In this document: piece after piece, positions 7,091 through 14,576 of the stretch
How positions within the stretch are numbered: the stretch's first letter is position 1
Layout of the letters: each line of letters opens with the position of its first letter
Origin: Halomonas alkalisoli
GTDB lineage: Bacteria > Pseudomonadota > Gammaproteobacteria > Pseudomonadales > Halomonadaceae
DNA length: 64,000 nt
Direction of reading: 5' to 3'
Assembly (NCBI RefSeq): GCF_021412585.1
Contig: NZ_JAKCMI010000044.1
Location: forward strand, 264,978 to 328,977
Position numbers and translations under genes: made by a program
The notes under the pieces: generated by a model
What the model was told of the DNA's origin: nothing
Database searches by the model: none
What the model saw: the letters and a program-made list of their open reading frames with translations, nothing else

Positions 7091-8577
7091 TTGTGAGGCA
7101 GCTAGTTACAACGCTTGGGTTTGAGGTGAACCAAGGTCAGTTGAACAAAGCTGACCAAGCCGTCGCCACACTGACCAAAGGTCTTACGGCGGTTGTCGGC
7201 CTGGCCACCGCCGCAACAGGCGCCCTGTTCGGGCTGGCTCGCAGCACTCAATCTGCCGGGGATGAGATCGCCAAAACTGCCCGCCTCATTGGCACAACAA
7301 CCGACGAGCTGCAATCGCTCCGTTTCGTGGCAGGGCAGGCAGGCGTTGAAACTGGCACCCTGGACAACGCGCTTCAATTCCTCAACAAGAACCTGGCAGG
7401 CACCGGTAAGACGGCATCCGATGTTCTCCCCCAACTCGCTAATGAGTTCGCCTCATTAACCAACGAGGCCGACAAAGCCGCGCTTGCCCAGGAGTATTTC
7501 GGACGCAGTGGCGCCCGTATGGTGCTGCTGCTTGAGCAGGGCGCTGAAGGCATTGCAGAGGCTCAGGAGCGTTTCGAGTTACTGGGCGGTGCCATGTCAG
7601 TAAAAGGCACGGCGAACGCCGAGATAATGGGCGATGCCCTGGACGACCTGCAAACTATTGTGCGTGGTCTGAGCTATTGGGTGGGCGAACGGCTAATGCC
7701 TATCGTCATTGAAATAGCGCATGGCATCCGTGATTGGTACATCGAAAACCGCGAGATTATCCGGCAGAACATCGCCGCCTTTGTCGATAAATTGGTGTCG
7801 AGCCTTCGGGTGTTCTGGTCAACCGTTCGTCGCGTTATCGGCATCGTAAACCAAGTTGCTCAGTCGATGGGTGGTTGGGAAAGCACCATGAGGCTTGTGG
7901 TGTCTCTGCTGGGCGCCATGGTCGCTACCCGTGTTATCCGTGGCGTGTGGGCGCTGGCTGCCGCTATAACAGCCGCTGGCGGTGCCATGAAGTTCTTGGG
8001 ACTCATGATGCTGAGAATCCCGCATCTGGCCATCATGGCCGCTCTAGCCCTCGTCCTTGAGGATCTGTGGGGCTGGACCCAGGGCCATGAGTCCGTCGCT
8101 GAATATATTCTCGGCACGTGGGAGCAGTTCGCTGCCGATTGGAGAGAGCTTGTCGGCAACTTGTTTGAGGGCCGCTGGCTGGAAGCGCTCGGCAATATGG
8201 ATCGCGCTACAGACGAGTTTGCCGCCAAGATTCGCGGTTATCTGGAAACACTGTTGCTCCCCGAATGGCTAGCTAGGTTCATGAACGATGGCGGCGCTGC
8301 CGGGGCGCTTGGTCGGCTTCGTGAGGGTGCCGAAGGTGCCGCACAGCTTGAGCAGTTCCCGAACACCGACGACCTTAGCGGAGTTGCTGGCCAGCAGATC
8401 CTTGAGGGGGCAGGGGGCGCCAGCGTCGATAACCGCCAAGTAAACGTCACCGCGCCTATCACAATTGACATTACGTCTGGCACCCCCGAGGAGCAGGCGC
8501 AGCGTATTGAGTCCGTCGTTTATCGCTCGTTGGATCGGGCCATCAATGACGCTGCACTTAATCTTGAGACGAGGTAA
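7087..8577 (+). CDS. Tail tape-measure-like protein
   Basis: 496 residues from the ATG at 7087, which overlaps the preceding stop (ATGA). The opening (VTTLGFEVNQGQLNKADQAV) and the following Ala/Gly-rich helix are typical of tape-measure proteins; DEIAKTARLIGTTTDELQSL and FGRSGARMVLLLEQG are also common in that family. Hydrophobic stretches around residues 275-330 could be the membrane-inserting part. At under 500 residues it is short for the family, and no major tail, chaperone or baseplate genes are present around it. It may be a degenerate prophage remnant or a satellite protein that competes with a helper-phage tape measure. Confidence 0.78.
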   Translation: MIVRQLVTTLGFEVNQGQLNKADQAVATLTKGLTAVVGLATAATGALFGLARSTQSAGDEIAKTARLIGTTTDELQSLRFVAGQAGVETGTLDNALQFLNKNLAGTGKTASDVLPQLANEFASLTNEADKAALAQEYFGRSGARMVLLLEQGAEGIAEAQERFELLGGAMSVKGTANAEIMGDALDDLQTIVRGLSYWVGERLMPIVIEIAHGIRDWYIENREIIRQNIAAFVDKLVSSLRVFWSTVRRVIGIVNQVAQSMGGWESTMRLVVSLLGAMVATRVIRGVWALAAAITAAGGAMKFLGLMMLRIPHLAIMAALALVLEDLWGWTQGHESVAEYILGTWEQFAADWRELVGNLFEGRWLEALGNMDRATDEFAAKIRGYLETLLLPEWLARFMNDGGAAGALGRLREGAEGAAQLEQFPNTDDLSGVAGQQILEGAGGASVDNRQVNVTAPITIDITSGTPEEQAQRIESVVYRSLDRAINDAALNLETR

Positions 8578-8581
8578 ATCA

Positions 8582-8719
8582 ATGGCACAACTGCGCAAGC
8601 TGGACCGGGCATGTAACCCGCACCAATTTACCCAGCGTGGCGGCACCATGCCGGGCAATTCCCCCAAGCATCGCCGTAAGGCGGAACAGCAACAGCGAGG
8701 CAATACCAATGAACGCTAA
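8582..8719 (+). CDS. Very small basic hypothetical protein
   Basis: 45 residues, MAQLRKLDRACNPHQFTQ at the start and strongly basic and polar (KHRRKAEQQQR) afterwards. It begins four bases after the tape-measure stop and overlaps the next start by 11 bases, which supports translation. No family recognised. Confidence 0.5.
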   Translation: MAQLRKLDRACNPHQFTQRGGTMPGNSPKHRRKAEQQQRGNTNER

Positions 8720-8975
8720 ATCAATCGCCTTCGATCTTGAAGCGAAATGGGGCCACCTTGGCCGAAAGAATCTGGAGGCACTGGCCGCCGATGTACTGCG
8801 ACTGGCTAGTACCCGAGGTGATAGCGCCGATGACGAAATGGAAATCCAGCGTCAGGCTCAGCAGCGGCTGCATGAACAGTCCCAGCGGCTCGAAAAGCAC
8901 CGCGAACGCCAGCGGGGGCAGATGGACGAGGCCGCCGCAGCTATTCAAAATCAGTGGAAACGAGGTAAGCAATAA
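8709..8975 (+). CDS. Small coiled-coil hypothetical protein
   Basis: 88 residues. The second half is a long charged helix rich in Gln, Arg and Glu (EIQRQAQQRLHEQSQRLEKH) with heptad-like spacing, suggesting a coiled coil. It shares one base with the next gene (TAATG). Position behind the tape-measure-like gene fits a structural or chaperone role, but no family is recognised. Confidence 0.62.
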   Translation: MNAKSIAFDLEAKWGHLGRKNLEALAADVLRLASTRGDSADDEMEIQRQAQQRLHEQSQRLEKHRERQRGQMDEAAAAIQNQWKRGKQ

Positions 8976-9517
8976 TGACCAAGCGTAAGATTCTTTCCGC
9001 CGCCCACCGTCTAGAGCTGCTGGACGATGATATGTCCGTCTTGGTGGATTATATCGAGGCGCGGCAGGACGACCACGACGCGGCTGTGACTGCTGGCAAC
9101 GATGATGAGGCCGACCGTTTGGCCGAGGACCTGGAGAGGGCCGAAGAGAAGCGCCGCGCCCTTGAGATGCGCCGCACTCCGTTGGAGCAAGCCGCCGAAG
9201 CCGAAGCCGCCCAGGCGCGTGAAGCCGAGGGCAAGCAACTGTCCCGCGAGGCTAACCAACGCCGCGCCGCCCTGGTGGCCGCCCTGGAGACTGCGCATCA
9301 AAAGGCCGCCGAGCTGGAAGCCGCACTAGCCGCCGTGGGCGACCAAGATGTTATTCGCTGGGCCACCAACGCCCGGCAGGCTAACGAGCACGGCGTTAGC
9401 GTCGAGCGTGGAAGCCTGACAGGAGGTCGAGAGCTAGCGGCGAAGCTGCACACTGCCGGACGCCGCGCCACCTGGATCGCCGATTCGATGAATAGCCGAG
9501 TACTGGGGCTGTGGTGA
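8975..9517 (+). CDS. Coiled-coil protein of unknown function
   Basis: 180 residues. Residues about 30-125 form a nearly continuous Ala/Glu/Arg-rich helix (LAEDLERAEEKRRALEMRR and later AALETAHQKAAELEAALAAV), a strong coiled-coil pattern. The C-terminal 55 residues are more globular (VIRWATNARQANEHG to RATWIADSMNSRVLGLW). It resembles phage scaffold or tail accessory proteins only in general composition. Overlaps the next GTG start. Confidence 0.65.
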   Translation: MTKRKILSAAHRLELLDDDMSVLVDYIEARQDDHDAAVTAGNDDEADRLAEDLERAEEKRRALEMRRTPLEQAAEAEAAQAREAEGKQLSREANQRRAALVAALETAHQKAAELEAALAAVGDQDVIRWATNARQANEHGVSVERGSLTGGRELAAKLHTAGRRATWIADSMNSRVLGLW

Positions 9518-9708
9518 GCCTACGGAATCGCGTTAACGCCCTGGAGAGCCGCGCTGGTCGCGGCCTTCGTCGTGAGGTGGTCGAGGCATTGGAGCGTTGT
9601 CTGGCGGCTGCTGTGGCCGCTGGCGACCACCATCGGGCCGCTGTGGTGCGTGCTGTCCTGGCATCACCGCATGGAGTGGCCGCCTCTAAAGCGGTGTTAA
9701 CCCGATGA
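9511..9708 (+). CDS. Small RxxxLE-motif protein, copy 1
   Basis: 65 residues from a GTG start (9511, or the next GTG at 9514) overlapping the previous stop. It begins SLRNRVNALESRAGRG, the first of several consecutive small ORFs sharing a short helical motif R-(I/V)-x-x-L-E near the N terminus, then a helix LRREVVEALERCLAAAVAAG. Overlaps the next gene by 4 bases. Confidence 0.55.
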   Translation: MVSLRNRVNALESRAGRGLRREVVEALERCLAAAVAAGDHHRAAVVRAVLASPHGVAASKAVLTR

Positions 9709-9917
9709 CTCGCATTGAACAACGCCTGGCCGCGCTAGAGGCGGTACTGGCCGCCCATACCCCCCACGGAGAGGCGAATCCCCAGCGCATCCACCGCGCC
9801 ATGCTCGACCGTGGTCATGACGTACCGCCGCCTCGACCTGCCCAGGATGCCCGCGAATGGCTGGACTCCGTGCCGTTCGCTGTTATTGGAGATCTGCTGA
9901 GGAGCTACCGCCCATGA
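9705..9917 (+). CDS. Small RxxxLE-motif protein, copy 2
   Basis: 70 residues starting MTRIEQRLAALEAVLAAH, with the shared N-terminal motif, then a His/Pro-rich middle (HTPHGEANPQRIH) and DAREWLDSVPFAVIGDLL. ATGA overlaps on both sides bind it to its neighbours. No named family. Confidence 0.58.
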   Translation: MTRIEQRLAALEAVLAAHTPHGEANPQRIHRAMLDRGHDVPPPRPAQDAREWLDSVPFAVIGDLLRSYRP

Positions 9918-10084
9918 CCACTACCCGCCGCCGTATCGAGTCCCTGGAGCGTCGGAAACCTCAGCGGGGCCTAGTGCTCAGCTTTGCCGGCATGTATGAC
10001 CAGAACGCGCCTGGAGCCTGGCAGCGACCGACGAACCAGACGTTTGAGCAGGCATACCGGAACCACACGAAGGGCGAGCTATGA
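9914..10084 (+). CDS. Small RxxxLE-motif protein, copy 3
   Basis: 56 residues from the ATG at 9914, starting MTTTRRRIESLERRKPQRG. The motif is as in the flanking copies; the rest (FAGMYDQNAPGAWQRPTNQ) is unlike them. ATGA overlap at both ends. A longer upstream reading is out of line with the chain of overlaps. Confidence 0.55.
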   Translation: MTTTRRRIESLERRKPQRGLVLSFAGMYDQNAPGAWQRPTNQTFEQAYRNHTKGEL

Positions 10085-10257
10085 ACCACATTGAAAAGCG
10101 TCTTGCCACCCTGGAGGCCCGCAAGCCTATCGACCCAGGCCCTGACCGTATCGAGCTGGTGGGCATGGATGGCACCGGCCCGCGTGTCGTCATGGAACGC
10201 CAAGCGAATGGCGAATGGCGCCATGAGGTAGCTAACGAGGGAGTGCAAGCCCCATGA
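10081..10257 (+). CDS. Small RxxxLE-motif protein, copy 4
   Basis: 58 residues, found by following the ATGA overlap. It begins MNHIEKRLATLEARKPIDPG and continues DRIELVGMDGTGPRVV and NGEWRHEV, a short strand-rich tail. It closely matches copies 2 and 3 at the N terminus, which supports coding. Confidence 0.55.
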   Translation: MNHIEKRLATLEARKPIDPGPDRIELVGMDGTGPRVVMERQANGEWRHEVANEGVQAP

Positions 10258-10291
10258 AACCCCAAATCAGGTACAAATCTAGAGCTATGAA

Positions 10292-10480
10292 ATGCCACAA
10301 ATCAAAGCATCAAACCTCGACCTTGGCTCAGCCGCGTGGATCATCGCCGGAATATTCGGCTCTTGGCTGTTTCTCGGCTGGCTGGACACTCGTCATGATA
10401 ACCGCATATCTGAGCGGATTGCTCCCTTAGAGCAGCGTATCGAGTCGCTGGGGGTCCGGGCGAAGAGTATGGGGCTGTAG
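10292..10480 (+). CDS. Small single-span membrane protein at the element end
   Basis: 62 residues with one transmembrane helix (AAWIIAGIFGSWLFLGWL, about residues 14-31) and a charged C-terminal helix IAPLEQRIESLGVRAK that again carries the LE-type motif of the preceding ORFs. Holin-like or spanin-like roles are possible but not shown. An alternative frame from 10254 would give a 58-residue product with poor composition and is rejected. Confidence 0.55.
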   Translation: MPQIKASNLDLGSAAWIIAGIFGSWLFLGWLDTRHDNRISERIAPLEQRIESLGVRAKSMGL

Positions 10481-10509
10481 AGTGCCGACCAAGGAAGGCG
10501 GCACTTTGA
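10481..10509 (+). terminator. Possible terminator at the right end of the element
   Basis: Seven-base stem AGTGCCG/CGGCACT (10481-10487 and 10499-10505) directly after the last element stop codon, followed by TTTGAG. The T-run is short, so this is a weak call. The stretch 10510-10616 shows nothing else. Confidence 0.4.
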
Positions 10510-10616
10510 GATAGTTGGAGGGGTAATGCTTACCAATCTAGGGGACGGGCTAGGGGATAAATGACATTGCGGCCGATGCTGACGATACCTGTATCATCTT
10601 AACCCATTGAAATGAT

Positions 10617-10693
10617 TGGCGCCCCCACCAGGATTCGAACCTGGGACCTTCCCCTTAGGAGGGGGACGCTCTATCCAGCTGAGCTATGGGGGC
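10617..10693 (-). tRNA. tRNA-Arg (anticodon CCU)
   Basis: A full 77-base cloverleaf can be folded on this strand: acceptor GCCCCCA/TGGGGGC, D arm GCTC/GAGC, anticodon stem TCCCC/GGGGA with loop CTCCTAA, T arm CCAGG-TTCGAAT-CCTGG, discriminator G and an encoded CCA (10617-10619). The anticodon triplet lies at 10657-10659. The 3' end faces the mobile element, as expected if the element integrated into the gene's 3' end and restored it. Confidence 0.97.
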
Positions 10694-10849
10694 GCAACGG
10701 CTGCGCATTATAAGGGCTTGGGGCGGGAAGATAAACCGTAACGGCCGAGGGTCTTGCTGGCGTAACACTGTCACCCCCCGTCACAGCGCTGCCCACCGCC
10801 TTCGCTTGGGCGGTATAGTAGTGCTTTTTCATTCCTATGCGTTCTTTGC

Positions 10850-11638
10850 ATGTTCCAGGAAGCCCACAGGATCAAGCGTCTCCTTCCCGTTCTGATTCTG
10901 GCCATTGGCGTGGCGGGCTTCCTGGTGCTGCGTCTCACGCGTCCGGAGCCGGTAGAGGCGGTGGCGCAGGAGCGCAGCTGGCGGGTCGAGTCGGTGGTGG
11001 TGGCCTATGGCGAGCATGTGCCGGTGCTGCCACTGTTCGGCGAGGTGGTATCGCAGGACCGGGTCAGCCTGGTGGCCCCCATGCCGGCGCGGGTCGCCGA
11101 GCGGCCAGGGCAGGAGAGACAGGGTGTGGCGGCAGGCACACTGCTCGTTGCACTGGATGAAGCCGATACGCTGCCGCCCTTGCGTCAGGCCGAGGCGGAG
11201 GTGGCGGATATCGAGGCGCAGGTCGCCAATGAGCGGATCCGCCACGATAACGACCGTGAAGCCCTGGCGCGGGAGCGCGATATCGTCGCCAACGCACAGC
11301 GTCAGATGGAGCGCACCCGCTCGCTGGTCGAGCGCAACCTCGCCTCCCCATCGGACCTGGACAACGCCAGCGACCTGACGGTGGCCACCCGCGAGGGAGC
11401 CATTGCCGAGCACCAGGCACGGTTGCAAAGCCTGCAGGCGCGGTTGGCACGGGCCCAAGCCGTGGAGCAGACGGCACGACGGGATGCGGATCGCAGTTGG
11501 GTGGTGGCACCCTTCGATGGTGTCGTTACCGGTATTCGGGTCGCGCTTGGCAGTGCCACTATTGTAACGCTGGAATACCGGCAGAGAGGATGCTGCCCCT
11601 GGCCCTCGCCGACTGTCAGTGGCCATCGGCTCAGCTGA
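10850..11638 (+). pseudogene. Truncated RND-efflux membrane fusion protein
   Basis: Opens with an inner-membrane anchor (LLPVLILAIGVAGFLVLRL) and carries the lipoyl half-motifs (LFGEVVSQDRVSLVAPMPAR; SWVVAPFDGVVTGIRVALG) around a long alpha-hairpin (about residues 100-215), the layout of periplasmic adaptors. After about residue 235 (near 11550) the homology ends, and the remaining 28 residues are unrelated (TLEYRQRGCCPW and so on). The beta-barrel and membrane-proximal domains are missing, as is the RND pump gene that should follow; a pump fragment lies at 36448. Probably non-functional. Confidence 0.8.
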
Positions 11639-11787
11639 ATAGTCATATCTTTATTACCCAATGGAAGGTGGGCATATACCGTCATAAGCTGCCTGACGCT
11701 GACGAACTTGACGTTCCCTTGTTAAGTGAAGTGGCGCTATCCGCGGCGTCTTCCCCGTACTGGGGGAGGCGTACACCGGGATATGGC

Positions 11788-12855
11788 ATGGAGATGACGA
11801 AGATGATGATAGAGCGTGGCAGGCGAATTCTTCGTAGCCCGGCTACCTTGTCTCGAGCGGCACTCAAGGGGGTTCCGCAGGTGATGCCCGGTGTGATGAT
11901 CTGCATCACCATTGCGCTGGCGACCACCTTTATTGCCGATTATTACGGTGGCCCTACCCTGCTGTACGCGTTGCTGTTTGGCATGGCGCTCCACTTTCTT
12001 TCTGAAGAAGGGCGTTGCGTGGCCGGGATCGAATTCACCGCGCGAGTCATTCTGCGTGTTGGCGTCGCACTGCTCGGGGTGAGAATCACCCTTGAGCAGG
12101 TGGTTTCTCTGGGGGGCGGGCCAATTGTCATGGCGATGGTAGGGGTGGTCTTGACCATCCTGATGGGGGCCCTCCTGGCCAGGCTGCTCGGCCTGCATCG
12201 AGACTTGGGCTTGTTGACGGGTGGGGCTGTGGCTATCTGTGGGGCGTCTGCGGCACTGGCCCTGTCCGCCGTCATGCCCCGTGAGGCTAACAGTGAGCGC
12301 AATACCATTCTCACGGTTGTCGGTGTCACCACACTGTCAACGGCGGCGATGGTGCTCTATCCATTGATCGTCGGTGTCCTCGGCCTCACGGACCAGCAGG
12401 CCGGGGTGTTTCTGGGGGCAACGATCCACGATGTGGCTCAGGTCGTCGGCGCGGGATACATGATCTCGGAAGGTGCCGGCGATGTAGCGACATTCGTCAA
12501 GCTGATGCGTGTGGCGATGCTGGTGCCGGTCGTGATGTGTTTCATGTTTCTGTTTCGCCAGGCGCAAGCCAGCGAACGCAAGGGTGGGCTGCCCAGGTTG
12601 CCCGGCTTTCTGGTGGCCTTCGTGATGCTGGTGATCCTCAACAGCATGGGGGCGATACCTGAGAGCCTTGCCGATGGTATGACAGATCTTTCCCGCTGGT
12701 GCCTGGTGACGGCCATTGCCGCGCTGGGGATCAAGACGTCTTTCCAGAAGCTGGCCGTGGTGGGGTGGAGGCCGGTGATTCTGATGGTAGCCGAAACCGT
12801 CTTTCTGCTCGTTCTGGTGCTGGCGTTCATTCTGGCTGGTGGAGTCAGCCTTTAG
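11788..12855 (+). CDS. YeiH/UPF0324-family putative sulfate exporter
   Basis: 355-residue polytopic membrane protein of the PF03601 family, whose members have been linked to export of sulfate or similar anions. About ten hydrophobic spans are visible. Family hallmarks are GMALHFLSEEGRCVAGIEF, VGVALLGVRITLEQV, the central GGAVAICGASAALALSAVMP and the GATIHDVAQVVGAGY motif. The upstream extension to 11497 lacks family-like sequence and overlaps the broken efflux gene, so the ATG at 11788 is preferred. A sulfur-anion exporter suits the TauE-like and ComA-like genes further on. Confidence 0.85.
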   Translation: MEMTKMMIERGRRILRSPATLSRAALKGVPQVMPGVMICITIALATTFIADYYGGPTLLYALLFGMALHFLSEEGRCVAGIEFTARVILRVGVALLGVRITLEQVVSLGGGPIVMAMVGVVLTILMGALLARLLGLHRDLGLLTGGAVAICGASAALALSAVMPREANSERNTILTVVGVTTLSTAAMVLYPLIVGVLGLTDQQAGVFLGATIHDVAQVVGAGYMISEGAGDVATFVKLMRVAMLVPVVMCFMFLFRQAQASERKGGLPRLPGFLVAFVMLVILNSMGAIPESLADGMTDLSRWCLVTAIAALGIKTSFQKLAVVGWRPVILMVAETVFLLVLVLAFILAGGVSL

Positions 12856-12966
12856 CGCCTGCACTCGCCGACTGTTCGAACCTGGGGTTTCACGCCCAGG
12901 GCATCGTATTGTCCTGCGCTATTTTTCGCTGCTTCATTCTCCCGTGTTCTTACCCACACAGTCGAG

Positions 12967-12991
12967 CGCCGGCGGTGAGGTACCGCCGGCG
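12967..12991 (+). terminator. GC-rich hairpin between convergent genes
   Basis: Perfect 10-bp stem CGCCGGCGGT/ACCGCCGGCG with a GAGGT loop. A second 7-bp stem (CGTCCGT/ACGGACG) follows at 13012-13026. They lie between the exporter gene and the convergent VOC gene and could stop transcription from both sides, although no T-run is present. Confidence 0.45.
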
Positions 12992-13041
12992 ACCGGGGAG
13001 AGACTCCTGCCCGTCCGTCACGGACGAGGCATTGCGTGCCG

Positions 13042-13422
13042 TCAGGAGATATCGAAATGCCCCTGGGGGGCGAACTCGGCGACGCCACCTCCGGGCAGGC
13101 GGAACTTGACCGGGATGACGCCCGGGGCGCTGACCACTTCCAGGCCATGCTGTTCCACCATCTTCAAGAAGGCGTCCACGTCCTCCACCTCGAAGCCGAA
13201 GTGGTGGATGCCGGGCCCCGTGCCGCTGGCGCTCCCTTCTCGGGACGCCTGCTCGTCATCGTACTTGAGCAGGGCAATATCGATGTTGCCGTCGGTCATG
13301 TGACGGGAATAGTGATCCCGGTTATGGCCCTGCCTGACATCCCGCAGGCCAAAAACCTTTTCATAGAATTCGCCCGCGGCGTCCAGATCATCCACTTTGA
13401 TTGCAAGGTGAGCAATGCGCAT
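13042..13422 (-). CDS. VOC-superfamily protein (glyoxalase/dioxygenase fold)
   Basis: 126 residues with the paired beta-alpha-beta-beta-beta modules of the vicinal-oxygen-chelate fold. Candidate metal ligands are the His in IAHLAIKV near the N terminus, the His in GIHHFGFEV, and a Glu near the end (VAEFAPQ). FYEKVFGL is typical of glyoxalase-like proteins. It starts at an ATG with a strong ribosome site (caggagg). It is encoded divergently from the class II aldolase gene with an AT-rich operator between them, so it is probably part of the catabolic regulon. Lactoylglutathione lyase, epimerase and dioxygenase roles cannot be told apart here. Confidence 0.85.
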   Translation of the reverse strand: MRIAHLAIKVDDLDAAGEFYEKVFGLRDVRQGHNRDHYSRHMTDGNIDIALLKYDDEQASREGSASGTGPGIHHFGFEVEDVDAFLKMVEQHGLEVVSAPGVIPVKFRLPGGGVAEFAPQGHFDIS

Positions 13423-13532
13423 GGCGTTTCCTCCTGATTATTAAATTTGTTCAGGCAATGCCGCGCCTAAGCCCGTTGATTGCCGATGGGGTGACCGGGC
13501 ATGGGAGAGGTCTCCCCGATGCTACGTCACAA

Positions 13533-13556
13533 TTGGTATATTATATAAATTATAGT
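13533..13556. promoter_or_regulatory. AT-rich operator, site 1 of 6
   Basis: TATATTATATA at 13537-13547 followed by AATTATA, in the divergent promoter region of the VOC and aldolase genes. It matches the sites at 14484, 19762, 24741, 32008 and 32974, and is proposed as a binding site for the GntR protein encoded at 18876-19718. Confidence 0.55.
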
Positions 13557-13596
13557 AATTTGTCTAACGATCACGGTCATTCCTAAAGGAGGTGTC

Positions 13597-14337
13597 ATGT
13601 CGTCTGCGATGGTGGAAGCAGTGCGGAAGCGTCTGGTCAGCGGCTGTCGGGTGCTGGCCGGGCATGATCAAGGCGATCTGATATGGGGGCATCTGTCGGT
13701 TCGCATGCCCGGCGAGCCGGACAAGCTGTTCATCAAGCCGGCGGGGCTGGGGCTTGAAGAGATCGATGACGAGCACCTGATTGTGGCTGACCTGGATGGC
13801 AACCGACTGACCGGCCGCTGGCCGATGCATGCCGAGGTCTTCATTCATACCGAGATTTTCCGCCGGCGTGCCGATGTCCAGGCGGTCGTGCACACACATC
13901 CCTGCCATGCCGTGGCCTTCAGTGCCCTGGGGGTCCCGCTGCAGCCGGTGGGTCATGAAGGGGCGCTGTTCATCGATGGGTTGCCTGTGTTCAGTCAGAC
14001 CTCCGACCTGATCGTCAATGCCGAGTTGGGGCGGGCTTTGGCGAGCACGCTGGGCGCGGAGCGGGCGGCGCTGATGCGCAACCATGGCATTGTCACGGCG
14101 GGACAGAGCATCGGCGAGGCGGTGATGACGGCGTTGCTGCTCGAGAAGGCCTGCCGTGTGCAGCTGCTGGCGATGTCGGCTGGAGGGGGGCTGGTCCTTC
14201 CGACTGCTGCCGACGCCCGGGCCAAGCGCGACAGGCTATACCGTCCAGCGACCTTCGAGACGGCCTTCGATTATTGCGAGCGTCTTGTCGCCGCAAGGGC
14301 GAGCACAGGCTGCTCTTGCGGTGGCAATGAGCCTTAG
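13597..14337 (+). CDS. Class II aldolase/adducin-family protein
   Basis: 246 residues with the class II aldolase zinc site: H99 and H101 in VVHTHPCH, H163 in MRNHGIVT, and the acid/base Glu80 in PMHAEVFIH. Family members are L-fuculose-phosphate aldolase, L-ribulose-5-phosphate epimerase, and decarboxylases/aldolases of non-phosphorylated hydroxy acids; the exact reaction is unknown. Excellent ribosome site (aaaggaggtgtc) sets the start. The C-terminal tail (GCSCGG) has two extra Cys. It precedes the first TTT operon, so it probably acts on the imported acid. Confidence 0.88.
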   Translation: MSSAMVEAVRKRLVSGCRVLAGHDQGDLIWGHLSVRMPGEPDKLFIKPAGLGLEEIDDEHLIVADLDGNRLTGRWPMHAEVFIHTEIFRRRADVQAVVHTHPCHAVAFSALGVPLQPVGHEGALFIDGLPVFSQTSDLIVNAELGRALASTLGAERAALMRNHGIVTAGQSIGEAVMTALLLEKACRVQLLAMSAGGGLVLPTAADARAKRDRLYRPATFETAFDYCERLVAARASTGCSCGGNEP

Positions 14338-14483
14338 CGCTTCCCCGCTCGCTGGGCGGGATCCGTCGCCGAGCGTCGGGTTGTTCGGGCGGCTGCGGTG
14401 CGTGTTCGTCCTTTAGTCGTAGGCTGGTCATTCGCTCCCGACGGCCCCTTGCGTCAGCGAAGTGGTGTTGCTACCTTTGTCTT

Positions 14484-14502
14484 GTAAATTATATAAAATA
14501 TG
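14484..14502. promoter_or_regulatory. AT-rich operator, site 2 of 6
   Basis: TAAATTATATAAAATATGA about 75-90 bases before the first TTT binding-protein gene. It has the same AT-rich, near-palindromic core as the other sites. The rest of 14338-14576 shows no gene. Confidence 0.5.
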
Positions 14503-14576
14503 AATTTGGGAAGAGCAATGCCCGCAGGTGCTGGCCGCAGCGCCTAGAGGCTCCCCGTCAGATGAGGAGGACGACA

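Noticed and set aside
10254..10430. Alternative 58-codon frame overlapping the small membrane protein gene
   Set aside because: It has an ATGA overlap with the upstream gene, but its Ser/Lys-rich product lacks the clean membrane helix seen in the 10292 frame.
11497..11787. 97-codon N-terminal extension of the YeiH-like exporter
   Set aside because: It is not family-like, overlaps the broken efflux gene and contains no membrane anchor; the ATG at 11788 gives the usual length.
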